DNA from: Candidatus Omnitrophota bacterium
Lineage (GTDB): Bacteria; Omnitrophota; Gorgyraeia; Gygaellales; Profunditerraquicolaceae
NCBI GenBank assembly: GCA_023247875.1
Contig: JAHFFQ010000021.1
Coordinates: 1 to 13,986, forward strand
Length of the DNA stretch: 13,986 nucleotides
Direction: 5' to 3'
The notes beneath the pieces were generated by a model that saw only the letters and a list, made by a program, of their open reading frames with translations, had not been told where the DNA came from and ran no database searches. Of this stretch, positions 6,433 to 13,123 are shown piece after piece. The first letter of the stretch is position 1, and every line of letters begins with the position of its first letter. A program made the position numbers and the translations under genes.

Positions 6433-8544
6433 ATGCCCAAAACAAAAAAAGAAAAAACAGCAGTTAAGAAAACAACTAAGGCCAAGGTCAAGGCTGTGCC
6501 AAAGGTTAAGAAAGTTATTGCTAAGGCGCACCCGCTAAAACCAAAGGCAGCCCTTAAACCGGTTAAACATAAGGTTGCTGCGCACGTTCACGCAAAAGTT
6601 GTTAAGGCCAAACCTGCTGTTTTGCACAAGGTTGAGATCAAACCTGAAATTAAAATAGAGATCAAGCCTGAAGTAAAAGTTGAGCATAAGCCTGAAATAA
6701 AACCCGAAGCAAAGCCCGTCCAAACCGCGGCTTTGCCTATCGGAAGGCAAACCGCGGCTCTCCAGCCCGCGGCTCTCCAGGCTGCTCCGGGTAAGGAGAT
6801 CGAGCTTGAGCTGCCGATCACAGTCAAGGACCTGGCTATAAAACTGCAGGAGAAACCCTCGGTAATTATCAAACACCTTATGGGTATGGGGGTAATGGCG
6901 GGAATTAACCAATCACTGGATGAAGTTGCGGCAAGCAAATTATGTTTGAAATATAACTACGCGATCAAAAAGGCCCCGGATGCCGAACAGATTGCCTTGC
7001 AGCAGTACAAGGAAAAAGACTCACCCGACAAGCTTAAGCCCAGGCCGCCGATAGTTACTTTTATGGGCCATGTTGATCACGGCAAGACCTCCCTGCTTGA
7101 TGCCATTCGTAAAACCAAGGTTGCCGAAGGCGAGCACGGAGGGATCACCCAGCATATCGGCGCCTACCGGGTTATACTTCCTGAAGGGGAGATCACTTTT
7201 CTGGATACGCCCGGCCATGAGGCTTTTACCGCTATGCGCGCCAGAGGGGCAAGTATCACGGATATCGTAGTCCTGGTGGTTGCCGCCGATGACGGGATCA
7301 TGCCGCAGACCCAGGAGGCCATTGACCATGCCCGGGCTGCCGGGGTTTCCATTATCGTCGCTATAAATAAAATAGATAAACCGCAGGCTGATATTGATAT
7401 GGTCAAGAAACAGTTGTCCGAAGCAGGCCTGATGGCCGAGGATTGGGGAGGCAAGACCATTACCGTACCCGTATCCGCCAAGACCGGCCAAGGCATAGAC
7501 AATTTGCTGGAGATGATCCTTCTGCAGGCTGAGGTCATGGAGCTGAAGGCAAATCCCGATCGCCCTGCAAACGGAGTTGTCGTAGAAGCAAAGATGGCCA
7601 AGGGCAGGGGCCCGGTAGCCACCTTGCTTGTGCAGAACGGAACACTGCACCTGAACCAAAATATAATCGTGGGTAATTTTTACGGAAAAGTCCGGGCCAT
7701 GCTTGATGACCGGGCTCAAGCGGTAACGGTTGTGGGCCCTGCCTCTCCGGTAGAGGTCCTGGGGATAAGCGCTATCCCCGCCGCGGGGGACCAGTTTTTT
7801 GTGATCGAAGATGAAAAGCAGGCAAAGGCACTGGCAGAGGCGCGCGCGGAAAAGGAAAGGCTGCACCAGGTAAAGGTCGTCAAGAGGGTCAACCTTGAAG
7901 AGCTGCATGCCCAGATCCTCGCCGGGGAGATCAAGGAGCTTAAGTTGATTATCAAGGCGGATGTCCAGGGTTCCCTTGAGGCGATCAAAGATACATTGGA
8001 AAAACTGAATGTTTCGGAGATAAAGATAGATATAATCCATTCCGGGGTAGGCAATATCAATACTTCGGATGCGATGCTGGCGATAGCCAGTGACGCGCTG
8101 ATCTTAGGGTTTAGTGTCAGCGCCGATGACCTGGCCAAGGAGCTGGTCTCCAAGGAAGGTGTTGATGTAAAAATATACAATATCATTTATGAATTGGCCA
8201 ATGATATCAAGGCCGCGGTAGAGGGTATGCTTGAGCCGAAGCTCAAGAAGGTATTTCTGGGCAGGGCCGAGGTGAGGAAGGTTTTTAAATTATCCAGGTC
8301 AGGGATAATCGCCGGATGTTTCGTGACCAAGGGCAAGTTCAACCGCAACAGCCTTATAACCCTGGTGCGTAACGGCCAGGTTGCTTTTGAGGGCAAACTT
8401 TCCAGCCTTAAGCGTTTCAAGGATGATGTGCGCGAAGTTGCCGAGGGCTTTGAATGCGGGATGAGCATAGCCGGCTTTGACCAGCTTATGGAAGGGGATA
8501 TTATCGAGGCCCACGACATAGAGAAGATAGCCAGGAAATTATAA
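6433..8544 (+). CDS. infB: Translation initiation factor IF-2
   Basis: IF-2 is the GTPase that places initiator fMet-tRNA on the 30S subunit and promotes subunit joining. The first 115 or so residues are low-complexity and basic, with Lys/Pro/Glu repeats of the form KPEIK/KPEVK, then an Ala/Gln-rich bridge. An IF2_N domain follows (about 118-185, beginning LPITVKDLAIKLQEKP). The G domain has G1 GHVDHGKT at 212-219, G3 DTPGH at 258-262, G4 NKID at 312-315 and G5 SAK at 348-350. Beta-barrel domain 2, domain 3 (LKLIIKADVQGSLEAI) and the fMet-tRNA-binding C-terminal domain (with FECGMSI) complete the protein. All catalytic motifs are intact and 703 residues is within the usual range. A palindrome and short repeats lie in the linker. 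Downstream, rbfA and truB, the usual neighbours, are replaced by trpS. Confidence 0.97.
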   Translation: MPKTKKEKTAVKKTTKAKVKAVPKVKKVIAKAHPLKPKAALKPVKHKVAAHVHAKVVKAKPAVLHKVEIKPEIKIEIKPEVKVEHKPEIKPEAKPVQTAALPIGRQTAALQPAALQAAPGKEIELELPITVKDLAIKLQEKPSVIIKHLMGMGVMAGINQSLDEVAASKLCLKYNYAIKKAPDAEQIALQQYKEKDSPDKLKPRPPIVTFMGHVDHGKTSLLDAIRKTKVAEGEHGGITQHIGAYRVILPEGEITFLDTPGHEAFTAMRARGASITDIVVLVVAADDGIMPQTQEAIDHARAAGVSIIVAINKIDKPQADIDMVKKQLSEAGLMAEDWGGKTITVPVSAKTGQGIDNLLEMILLQAEVMELKANPDRPANGVVVEAKMAKGRGPVATLLVQNGTLHLNQNIIVGNFYGKVRAMLDDRAQAVTVVGPASPVEVLGISAIPAAGDQFFVIEDEKQAKALAEARAEKERLHQVKVVKRVNLEELHAQILAGEIKELKLIIKADVQGSLEAIKDTLEKLNVSEIKIDIIHSGVGNINTSDAMLAIASDALILGFSVSADDLAKELVSKEGVDVKIYNIIYELANDIKAAVEGMLEPKLKKVFLGRAEVRKVFKLSRSGIIAGCFVTKGKFNRNSLITLVRNGQVAFEGKLSSLKRFKDDVREVAEGFECGMSIAGFDQLMEGDIIEAHDIEKIARKL
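6721..6780 (+). repeat. Palindrome with direct repeats in the infB linker
   Basis: Within the coding sequence for the disordered IF-2 linker, CCGCGG (6725-6730) plus TTTGCCT (6732-6738) pairs with AGGCAAA (6745-6751) plus CCGCGG (6752-6757). That is a 13-bp stem with one bulged C (6731) and a six-base loop (6739-6744). The 12-mer CAAACCGCGGCT occurs at 6721-6732 and again at 6748-6759, exactly 27 nt (nine codons) apart. CCGCGGCTCTCCAG then occurs at 6752-6765 and 6767-6780, 15 nt (five codons) apart. All spacings keep the reading frame, giving TAAL...TAALQ-PAALQ. This could be a small mobile palindromic element tolerated in a linker, or local slippage. Confidence 0.7.
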
Positions 8545-8546
8545 CC

Positions 8547-9539
8547 ATGTCCAAAAAACGTATATTAAGCGGGATGCGTCCGACAGGCAAGCTCCACCTT
8601 GGCCATCTGGCGGGTGCTTTGAATAACTGGATAAAACTCCAGGATGAATATGATTGTTTCTTTATGGTCGCGGATTGGCACGCGTTGATGTCGGAGTATG
8701 AAAATCCCGGAAATATTCAAGCGAACATACTGGATAATGTCGTTGACTGGTTATCCTGCGGGATAAATCCCGATAGATCCGTAATTTTTATCCAGTCGCA
8801 GGTACCGGAACACCTGGAGCTTTTCTTTATTTTTTCACTGATCACCCCTTTAGGCCTGCTTGAGCGCTGCCCTACTTACAAAGAGCAGCTGCGCGAGGTT
8901 ACCAACCGGACTTTGAGCACCTACGGATTTTTAGGTTACCCGGTCCTCCAGGCAGCGGATATCCTGCTTTATAAGGCCGCGGCTGTCCCTGTGGGTGAGG
9001 ACCAGCTGCCGCATCTGGAATTGACCCGCCAGATCGCCCGTAAGTTCAACCATCTTTACCCCGCTGGAAAAGATAATATTTTCCCTGACCCTAAAGCGCT
9101 GCTTACCGAAAGCTCACGGCTGGCGGGCTTGGATGGCCGCAAGATGAGCAAGAGTTATAATAATTATATCGCTTTATCCGAAGAGCCGGAGATCATCCGT
9201 AAAAAAATCCAGAATATGTTCACCGACCCCCAGCGCATCCGTTTAAGCGACCCCGGGCATCCGCACAAATGCAGTGTCTTCAGTTATTATTCGGTATTCT
9301 TTCCGGAGATGAAAGAGGGGGGAGAAAAACGCTGCTCTAAATCCGAGATCGGCTGCACTGATTGCAAGAAGGAGCTGGCCGGAAAGATCATCGGATTATT
9401 AGCCCCTATCCAGGAAAAAAGGCGCGCCTTGCTTAAGGATAAGAAACATATCCAGGAGATATTATCGGCGGGTAAAATTAAGGCTTCCAGCGCAGCCTCT
9501 AAGACAATTGCAGAGGTAAAAGAGCTGCTTAAGATATAA
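8547..9539 (+). CDS. trpS: Tryptophan-tRNA ligase with a putative Fe-S-type cysteine motif
   Basis: This class I synthetase charges tRNA-Trp. The HIGH-type motif is HLGH at residues 17-20, after the bacterial signature SGMRPTGKLHLGH. The KMSKS loop is KMSKS at 199-203. The 330-residue length is normal for bacterial TrpRS. The C-terminal part contains Cys242, Cys263, Cys270 and Cys273, spaced C-x20-C-x6-C-x2-C. This resembles, as I recall it, the C-x22-C-x6-C-x2-C set that binds a [4Fe-4S] cluster near the anticodon-binding region in Thermotoga maritima TrpRS. Cluster binding here is an inference. The gene starts 2 nt after infB; the nearest ribosome-binding site is AGGA, about 10 nt upstream inside infB. 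No T-box or trp leader is possible in so small a gap, so control is likely from an upstream promoter. Confidence 0.96.
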   Translation: MSKKRILSGMRPTGKLHLGHLAGALNNWIKLQDEYDCFFMVADWHALMSEYENPGNIQANILDNVVDWLSCGINPDRSVIFIQSQVPEHLELFFIFSLITPLGLLERCPTYKEQLREVTNRTLSTYGFLGYPVLQAADILLYKAAAVPVGEDQLPHLELTRQIARKFNHLYPAGKDNIFPDPKALLTESSRLAGLDGRKMSKSYNNYIALSEEPEIIRKKIQNMFTDPQRIRLSDPGHPHKCSVFSYYSVFFPEMKEGGEKRCSKSEIGCTDCKKELAGKIIGLLAPIQEKRRALLKDKKHIQEILSAGKIKASSAASKTIAEVKELLKI

Positions 9540-9541
9540 AT

Positions 9542-10306
9542 ATGAACTATAAAATAAGATTAGAGATGTTTGAAGGGCCGCTTGACCTGTTGCTTTATCT
9601 GGTAAAAAAGGACCACCTTAATATTTACGATATCCCCATTGCCAAAGTCACCCAGCAGTATCTTGAGTATATTAACCTTATGCAGCTTCTGGACCTGAAT
9701 ATCGCCGGAGAATTCCTGGTCATGGCAGCGACCCTCATGCAGATAAAATCCAAAATGCTCCTGCCGGCGGAGGAATCCGTAGAGGAAGAACAGGAGGATC
9801 CAAGAGCGGAATTAGTTAAGCGGCTCTTGGAGTATGAAAAGTTCAAGCAGATCGCCGAACAGTTAAGGGAGAAAGAGATCACCCAGCAGGAGGTTTTTAA
9901 GCGTCCCAAAACTGAAAACCTCACCCCTGATATCAAGGATCCCGGCAAAAAAGAGGTTTATTTTGAGGCCAGTATATTTGACCTGATCAGCGCCTTTTCG
10001 CGGGCCTTGAAGGATATCCCCAAAGAGGTATTCTATGAGGTGATCAAAGATCAGTTTACCGTTGAGCAGAAGGTGCATGAAATCCTGCATCGCCTTTTGG
10101 TAGAGCCGGAGGTCAAGCTCTCAGCCCTATTCAGCATGGTTAAAAGTAAAATGGAGATAGTCGTAGTCTTCCTTGCGGTTTTGGAGCTGGCGAAAATGAA
10201 AGAAATAATCGCCAGGCAGGACGCGGCATTCGAAGAGATAATCATATCCAGGAATAAGGAAAACATTATACCTTATGAGCGAAGAGACCAGGCAAACCCT
10301 GCTTAA
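9542..10306 (+). CDS. scpA: Segregation and condensation protein A (ScpA)
   Basis: ScpA is the kleisin subunit that, with SMC and ScpB, forms the bacterial condensin that compacts and segregates the chromosome. The N-terminus has the family signature FEGPLDLLLYLVKK followed by the conserved helical SMC-binding region (about 1-85, including EFLVMAATLMQIKSKMLLP). An acidic, variable middle (about 87-150) comes next. The C-terminal winged-helix domain (about 175-245) ends in FLAVLELAKMKEIIARQDAAF, which normally contacts the other SMC head. The 254-residue length is typical. It starts 2 nt after trpS with no clear Shine-Dalgarno, so coupling is likely. Unusually, scpB does not follow; instead the 3' end overlaps ruvB by 32 nt, and the last ten or so ScpA residues look unconserved. 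Confidence 0.94.
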   Translation: MNYKIRLEMFEGPLDLLLYLVKKDHLNIYDIPIAKVTQQYLEYINLMQLLDLNIAGEFLVMAATLMQIKSKMLLPAEESVEEEQEDPRAELVKRLLEYEKFKQIAEQLREKEITQQEVFKRPKTENLTPDIKDPGKKEVYFEASIFDLISAFSRALKDIPKEVFYEVIKDQFTVEQKVHEILHRLLVEPEVKLSALFSMVKSKMEIVVVFLAVLELAKMKEIIARQDAAFEEIIISRNKENIIPYERRDQANPA

Positions 10307-11327
10307 GGGGAATCCAGGGATCAGCGATATCAAAGAGTCCGAAGAGGATGTAGTTTTAAACATATCGCTGAGACCTAAAAAATTCAGCGAGTTTGTGGGC
10401 CACAAGGATGTCGTGGACAATCTGAAGATCGCTATCCAGGCGGCCAAGCAGAGAAAGGAGCCCCTGGAGCATGTGCTTTTAAGCGGGCCTCCGGGGTTGG
10501 GCAAGACCTCTTTGTCGCACATTATCTCGCATGAGATGGGCGCCAAGATTACCGCCACCAGCGGCCCGGCTATCGAGCGGGCCGGAGACCTGATCGGCAT
10601 ACTCACCAATTTAGAAAAAGGGGATATCCTTTTTATCGATGAGATCCACCGGATGTCCAAGGTGGTGGAGGAATTTTTATACCCGGCGATGGAGAGTTTC
10701 CAGATAGATTTTGTGATCGATAAGGGGCCTTATGCCAAGACCATCAAATTCAACCTCAAGCCTTTTACCCTGATAGGGGCTACCACCCGCACAGGGCTGC
10801 TGGCTGCGCCTTTGCGCGCGAGATTCGGCATATTCTATAACCTTGATTTTTATAAAATAGATGAGCTGGCAAAGATCATCAGGAATTCGGCTCTCCTGTT
10901 AGGGGTTGAGATCAATGAAGAGGCTTCTTTTGAGATCGCCAGGCGCAGCCGCGGCACCCCCAGGGTTGCCAATCGGCTCTTACGCCGGGTGCGGGATTAT
11001 GCCCAGGTATTGAAGATCAAAAAGGTGGATGCTCCGGCCGCTTCCAAGATCCTTAATGATCTGGGCATCGACCAGGCGGGTTTTGATGATCTGGACCGCA
11101 AGGTCCTGAAACTTGTCCTTGAGGTATTTAACGGCGGGCCGGTGGGCGTGGAATCTTTGGCTGCCAGCTTAAATGAAGAGGTCGACACTATAGCCGATAC
11201 GGTTGAGCCGTATCTTTTAAAAGCCGGGTATTTAAAACGCACCTCCAGGGGGAGGCTGGCGACTAAAAAGGCCTATGAGCATTTTGGTTTGAAATTCAAC
11301 AAAGAGGAGCAGCAAGAGGCGTTTTAG
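10275..11327 (+). CDS. ruvB: Holliday junction branch migration ATPase RuvB
   Basis: RuvB is the hexameric AAA+ motor that, with RuvA, drives branch migration of Holliday junctions before RuvC cuts them. Walker A is GPPGLGKT at residues 71-78 and Walker B ends in DEIH at 122-125. The sensor-1 and arginine-finger region is GATTRTGLLAAPLRARFG at 168-185. A lid with RGTPRVANRLLRRVRD and a C-terminal winged helix (VGVESLAASLNEEVDTI to GRLATKKAYEHFG) complete the fold. The 350-residue length is normal. ATG 10275 is the only sensible start. It lies 32 nt inside scpA in another frame, with AAGGA 14 nt upstream, which is longer than ideal. Neither ruvA nor ruvC is in the window, whereas many bacteria place them next to ruvB. 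Confidence 0.97.
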   Translation: MSEETRQTLLKGNPGISDIKESEEDVVLNISLRPKKFSEFVGHKDVVDNLKIAIQAAKQRKEPLEHVLLSGPPGLGKTSLSHIISHEMGAKITATSGPAIERAGDLIGILTNLEKGDILFIDEIHRMSKVVEEFLYPAMESFQIDFVIDKGPYAKTIKFNLKPFTLIGATTRTGLLAAPLRARFGIFYNLDFYKIDELAKIIRNSALLLGVEINEEASFEIARRSRGTPRVANRLLRRVRDYAQVLKIKKVDAPAASKILNDLGIDQAGFDDLDRKVLKLVLEVFNGGPVGVESLAASLNEEVDTIADTVEPYLLKAGYLKRTSRGRLATKKAYEHFGLKFNKEEQQEAF

Positions 11328-11339
11328 TCCTTGTAAGTT

Positions 11340-11882
11340 ATGAAGATATTATTGCATACCTGTTGCGCTCCTTGCCTGATCTACCCCGTAAAAAGGTTAC
11401 AAGAGGAAGGATTCAAGGCCAAAGCGTTTTATTATAATCCCAACATCCATCCTTTCAGCGAATATAACCGGCGCAAAGATGCGCTTGAGGTATTAAGCAA
11501 AGAGCTGCAGGTAGAGATTGAGTCGCCGGAGTACAGGCCATCTGACTTTTTTCAGGCGGTCAATACTAAGGAAGCAAGGCCTGAGCGTTGTGTTGCCTGC
11601 TGGTCTTTGCGATTGCGCAAGACAGCCGGGAAGGCAAAGGAAGAGGGGTTTAGCGCTTTTAGCTCAAGCCTTCTGGTAAGCCCGTATCAGGATCAGGAAT
11701 TGCTCAAACAGCTGGGCACTCAGATCGCTAAAGAAACGGGAGTGGATTTTTATTATGAGGATTTCCGGCCCGGATTTAGAAAAGCGCACGAAGAAGCGAA
11801 ACTTAAGGGCGTCTATTGTCAAAAGTATTGCGGATGCATTTATTCGGAGATCGAGCGATGCAAAAAACCGGTAAAACAATGA
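11340..11882 (+). CDS. queH: Epoxyqueuosine reductase QueH (DUF208)
   Basis: QueH reduces epoxyqueuosine to queuosine in the wobble position of GUN tRNAs, the last step of queuosine synthesis. It is unrelated to the cobalamin-dependent QueG. The 180-residue protein has the family's cysteine set: Cys8, Cys9 and Cys12 in the N-terminal HTCCAPC motif, Cys84 and Cys87 in ERCVACW, and Cys160, Cys164 and Cys166 in YCQKYCGC. FYYNPNIHPFSEY and SSSLLVSPYQD are further family blocks. In characterised QueH these cysteines hold a [4Fe-4S] cluster and a nearby mononuclear iron. The start is 12 nt after ruvB with only a weak GTAAG upstream. queA, which makes its substrate, lies one gene downstream, so the two probably act on the same pathway and transcript. 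Confidence 0.94.
   Translation: MKILLHTCCAPCLIYPVKRLQEEGFKAKAFYYNPNIHPFSEYNRRKDALEVLSKELQVEIESPEYRPSDFFQAVNTKEARPERCVACWSLRLRKTAGKAKEEGFSAFSSSLLVSPYQDQELLKQLGTQIAKETGVDFYYEDFRPGFRKAHEEAKLKGVYCQKYCGCIYSEIERCKKPVKQ
11846..11849 (+). promoter_or_regulatory. Shine-Dalgarno supporting ATG 11858
   Basis: GGAG within the 3' end of queH lies 8 nt before ATG 11858. It favours 11858 as the start of the GHL10-type gene over ATG 11879, which overlaps the queH stop as ATGA but has no good Shine-Dalgarno. Both starts keep the signal peptide. Confidence 0.55.
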
Positions 11883-13099
11883 GGAATAAGACCGCGATCT
11901 TATCTTTAGCCTGCCTTTTGTTTACTTCGGGCCTGGCTTTTGCCCAAAACTTTGCGCAAAACAAAGAAGAAGCGGCAAAAGCAAAAGAGGCTGCTTACAC
12001 AGAGGCAACGGAAGGCTCCCCCCGGGGGGTTTGGATATCGGTCTTCTCTGCCAAATCCGTGCTTTATTCAAAAGAGGGGGTGAATAAGCTGATCGCTCAA
12101 TGCAAAAAAGCAAAGATCAACGAGATCTATCTGCAGCTTTTACAATCCGGCAACGCTTATTATGATTCCAGGGTCTGCGACAGGTCAAAATATGACCAGA
12201 TGGTCAAGGCAGCCGGGATGGACACCCTTGATTTATTGCTCAGGGAGGCCCAGGAGAACAAGATCAAGGTTTTTGCCTGGGTCAATGTCTTAAGCTTAAG
12301 CAAGAATGATAAGGCGGATATTTTGCATAAATTCGGCAATTCCATTTTAACCCGTGATCAATACGGCCGGCCCTCAATGGGGGAATCTAATATGGAGCTG
12401 GATAAATATTATTTAAGGGAGGGCCAGATATTTTTAGAGCCGGGTGACCCCAGGGTGGGGGAGTATATACTAAATGTTATCAATGAGATCATTAACCGTT
12501 ATCCGTTGATCAGCGGCCTGCACCTGGATTACATCCGCTACCCCTCACCGGTGCCCTTTATACCGGGGTCAAGGTTCATTAAGTTCGGCCTGACTTACGG
12601 ATATGGGGCAAAGAATGTGGAGCGCTTTAAGGAGAAAACCGGGCTTAATGTGCTGGAGGCATTGAATAACGAAGATGAGTATCTGTCCTGGGATAATTGG
12701 AAACGCCAGCAGATAACGGAGCTGGTGCGCAAGATCTCAAGTTTAGTCAAAGTCAAGTCAGCCGACCTCCTGGTTTCCTGCGCGGTCATCCCGCTTGCCG
12801 AGCGCGCCTACTCTAATGCCTTCCAGGACTGGTCAGCCTGGCTTGAAGAAGGCATCATTGATTACGCGGTGCTGATGGCTTACACCAAGGATAATCAGTT
12901 CGCCAAGGAGATAGTCAAATCCGCGTTAGGCCACCGCGGTAAAGGAAAAATATATATCGGTATGGGCCTGTTCCTGATGAAAGAGAGCCCGGACCTGTTT
13001 TTTAACCAATATAAGATGATCACGGAGCTCAAGCCCGACGGGGTCGTATTCTTCTCGATCGACGATCTGAACGACAAGATAATTGGTTACCTGAATTGA
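11858..13099 (+). CDS. Exported glycosyl-hydrolase-like protein of the GHL10 family (YngK/YddW-like)
   Basis: This is a predicted exported TIM-barrel protein resembling the GHL10 family (former DUF187). One E. coli member, YddW/DigH, acts on peptide-free peptidoglycan strands. The N-terminus has lysines and arginine, a hydrophobic core (about 13-28) and an AFA cleavage site near residue 29, so a Sec signal peptide is likely. An Ala/Lys/Glu-rich stretch follows. Family signatures are RGVWIS from residue 56, NEIYLQLLQSG, IKVFAWVNV, a LEPGDPRVGEYIL block and HLDYIRYP at 222-229, whose Asp224 is a probable active-site residue. A later IDYAVLMAYT and GKIYIGMGLF complete the barrel. From ATG 11858 it has 413 residues and overlaps queH by 25 nt. 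The substrate is not known from sequence; peptidoglycan or another envelope glycan is an inference. It lies between two queuosine genes with no evident functional link. Confidence 0.85.
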   Translation: MQKTGKTMRNKTAILSLACLLFTSGLAFAQNFAQNKEEAAKAKEAAYTEATEGSPRGVWISVFSAKSVLYSKEGVNKLIAQCKKAKINEIYLQLLQSGNAYYDSRVCDRSKYDQMVKAAGMDTLDLLLREAQENKIKVFAWVNVLSLSKNDKADILHKFGNSILTRDQYGRPSMGESNMELDKYYLREGQIFLEPGDPRVGEYILNVINEIINRYPLISGLHLDYIRYPSPVPFIPGSRFIKFGLTYGYGAKNVERFKEKTGLNVLEALNNEDEYLSWDNWKRQQITELVRKISSLVKVKSADLLVSCAVIPLAERAYSNAFQDWSAWLEEGIIDYAVLMAYTKDNQFAKEIVKSALGHRGKGKIYIGMGLFLMKESPDLFFNQYKMITELKPDGVVFFSIDDLNDKIIGYLN

Positions 13100-13123
13100 A
13101 CTTATCCATCCTTAGTATAATTC

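Noticed and set aside
7021..8040. 339-codon open frame on the minus strand opposite infB
   Set aside because: infB on the plus strand carries all IF-2 motifs through this stretch. The antisense frame shows no recognisable domain and is explained by codon bias.
8545..8546. T-box or trp leader control of trpS, and likewise proS
   Set aside because: Only 2 nt separate each gene from its upstream neighbour and no leader structure fits.
11816..11857. Upstream TTG start for the GHL10 gene
   Set aside because: It would place fourteen extra residues before the signal peptide and overlap queH further; ATG 11858 has GGAG at 8 nt.
11887..11914. Lipoprotein lipobox around LSLAC in the GHL10 signal sequence
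   Set aside because: Cys19 sits in the middle of the hydrophobic core with Ser at -3 and Leu at -2, which does not fit the lipobox. The AFA site at 27-29 fits a signal peptidase I cut better.
12018..12029. Perfect palindrome of six C then six G
   Set aside because: It encodes Ser-Pro-Arg-Gly in the conserved SPRGVW start of the GHL10 barrel. A single short GC palindrome with no loop or T tract is not a terminator; at most it is a spot to check for sequencing errors.
13096..13121. Possible promoter before queA: TTGAAC and TATAAT
   Set aside because: The spacer is only 14 bp and TATAAT ends 2 nt before the queA ATG, so transcription would start inside the gene. No better -35 box is present.
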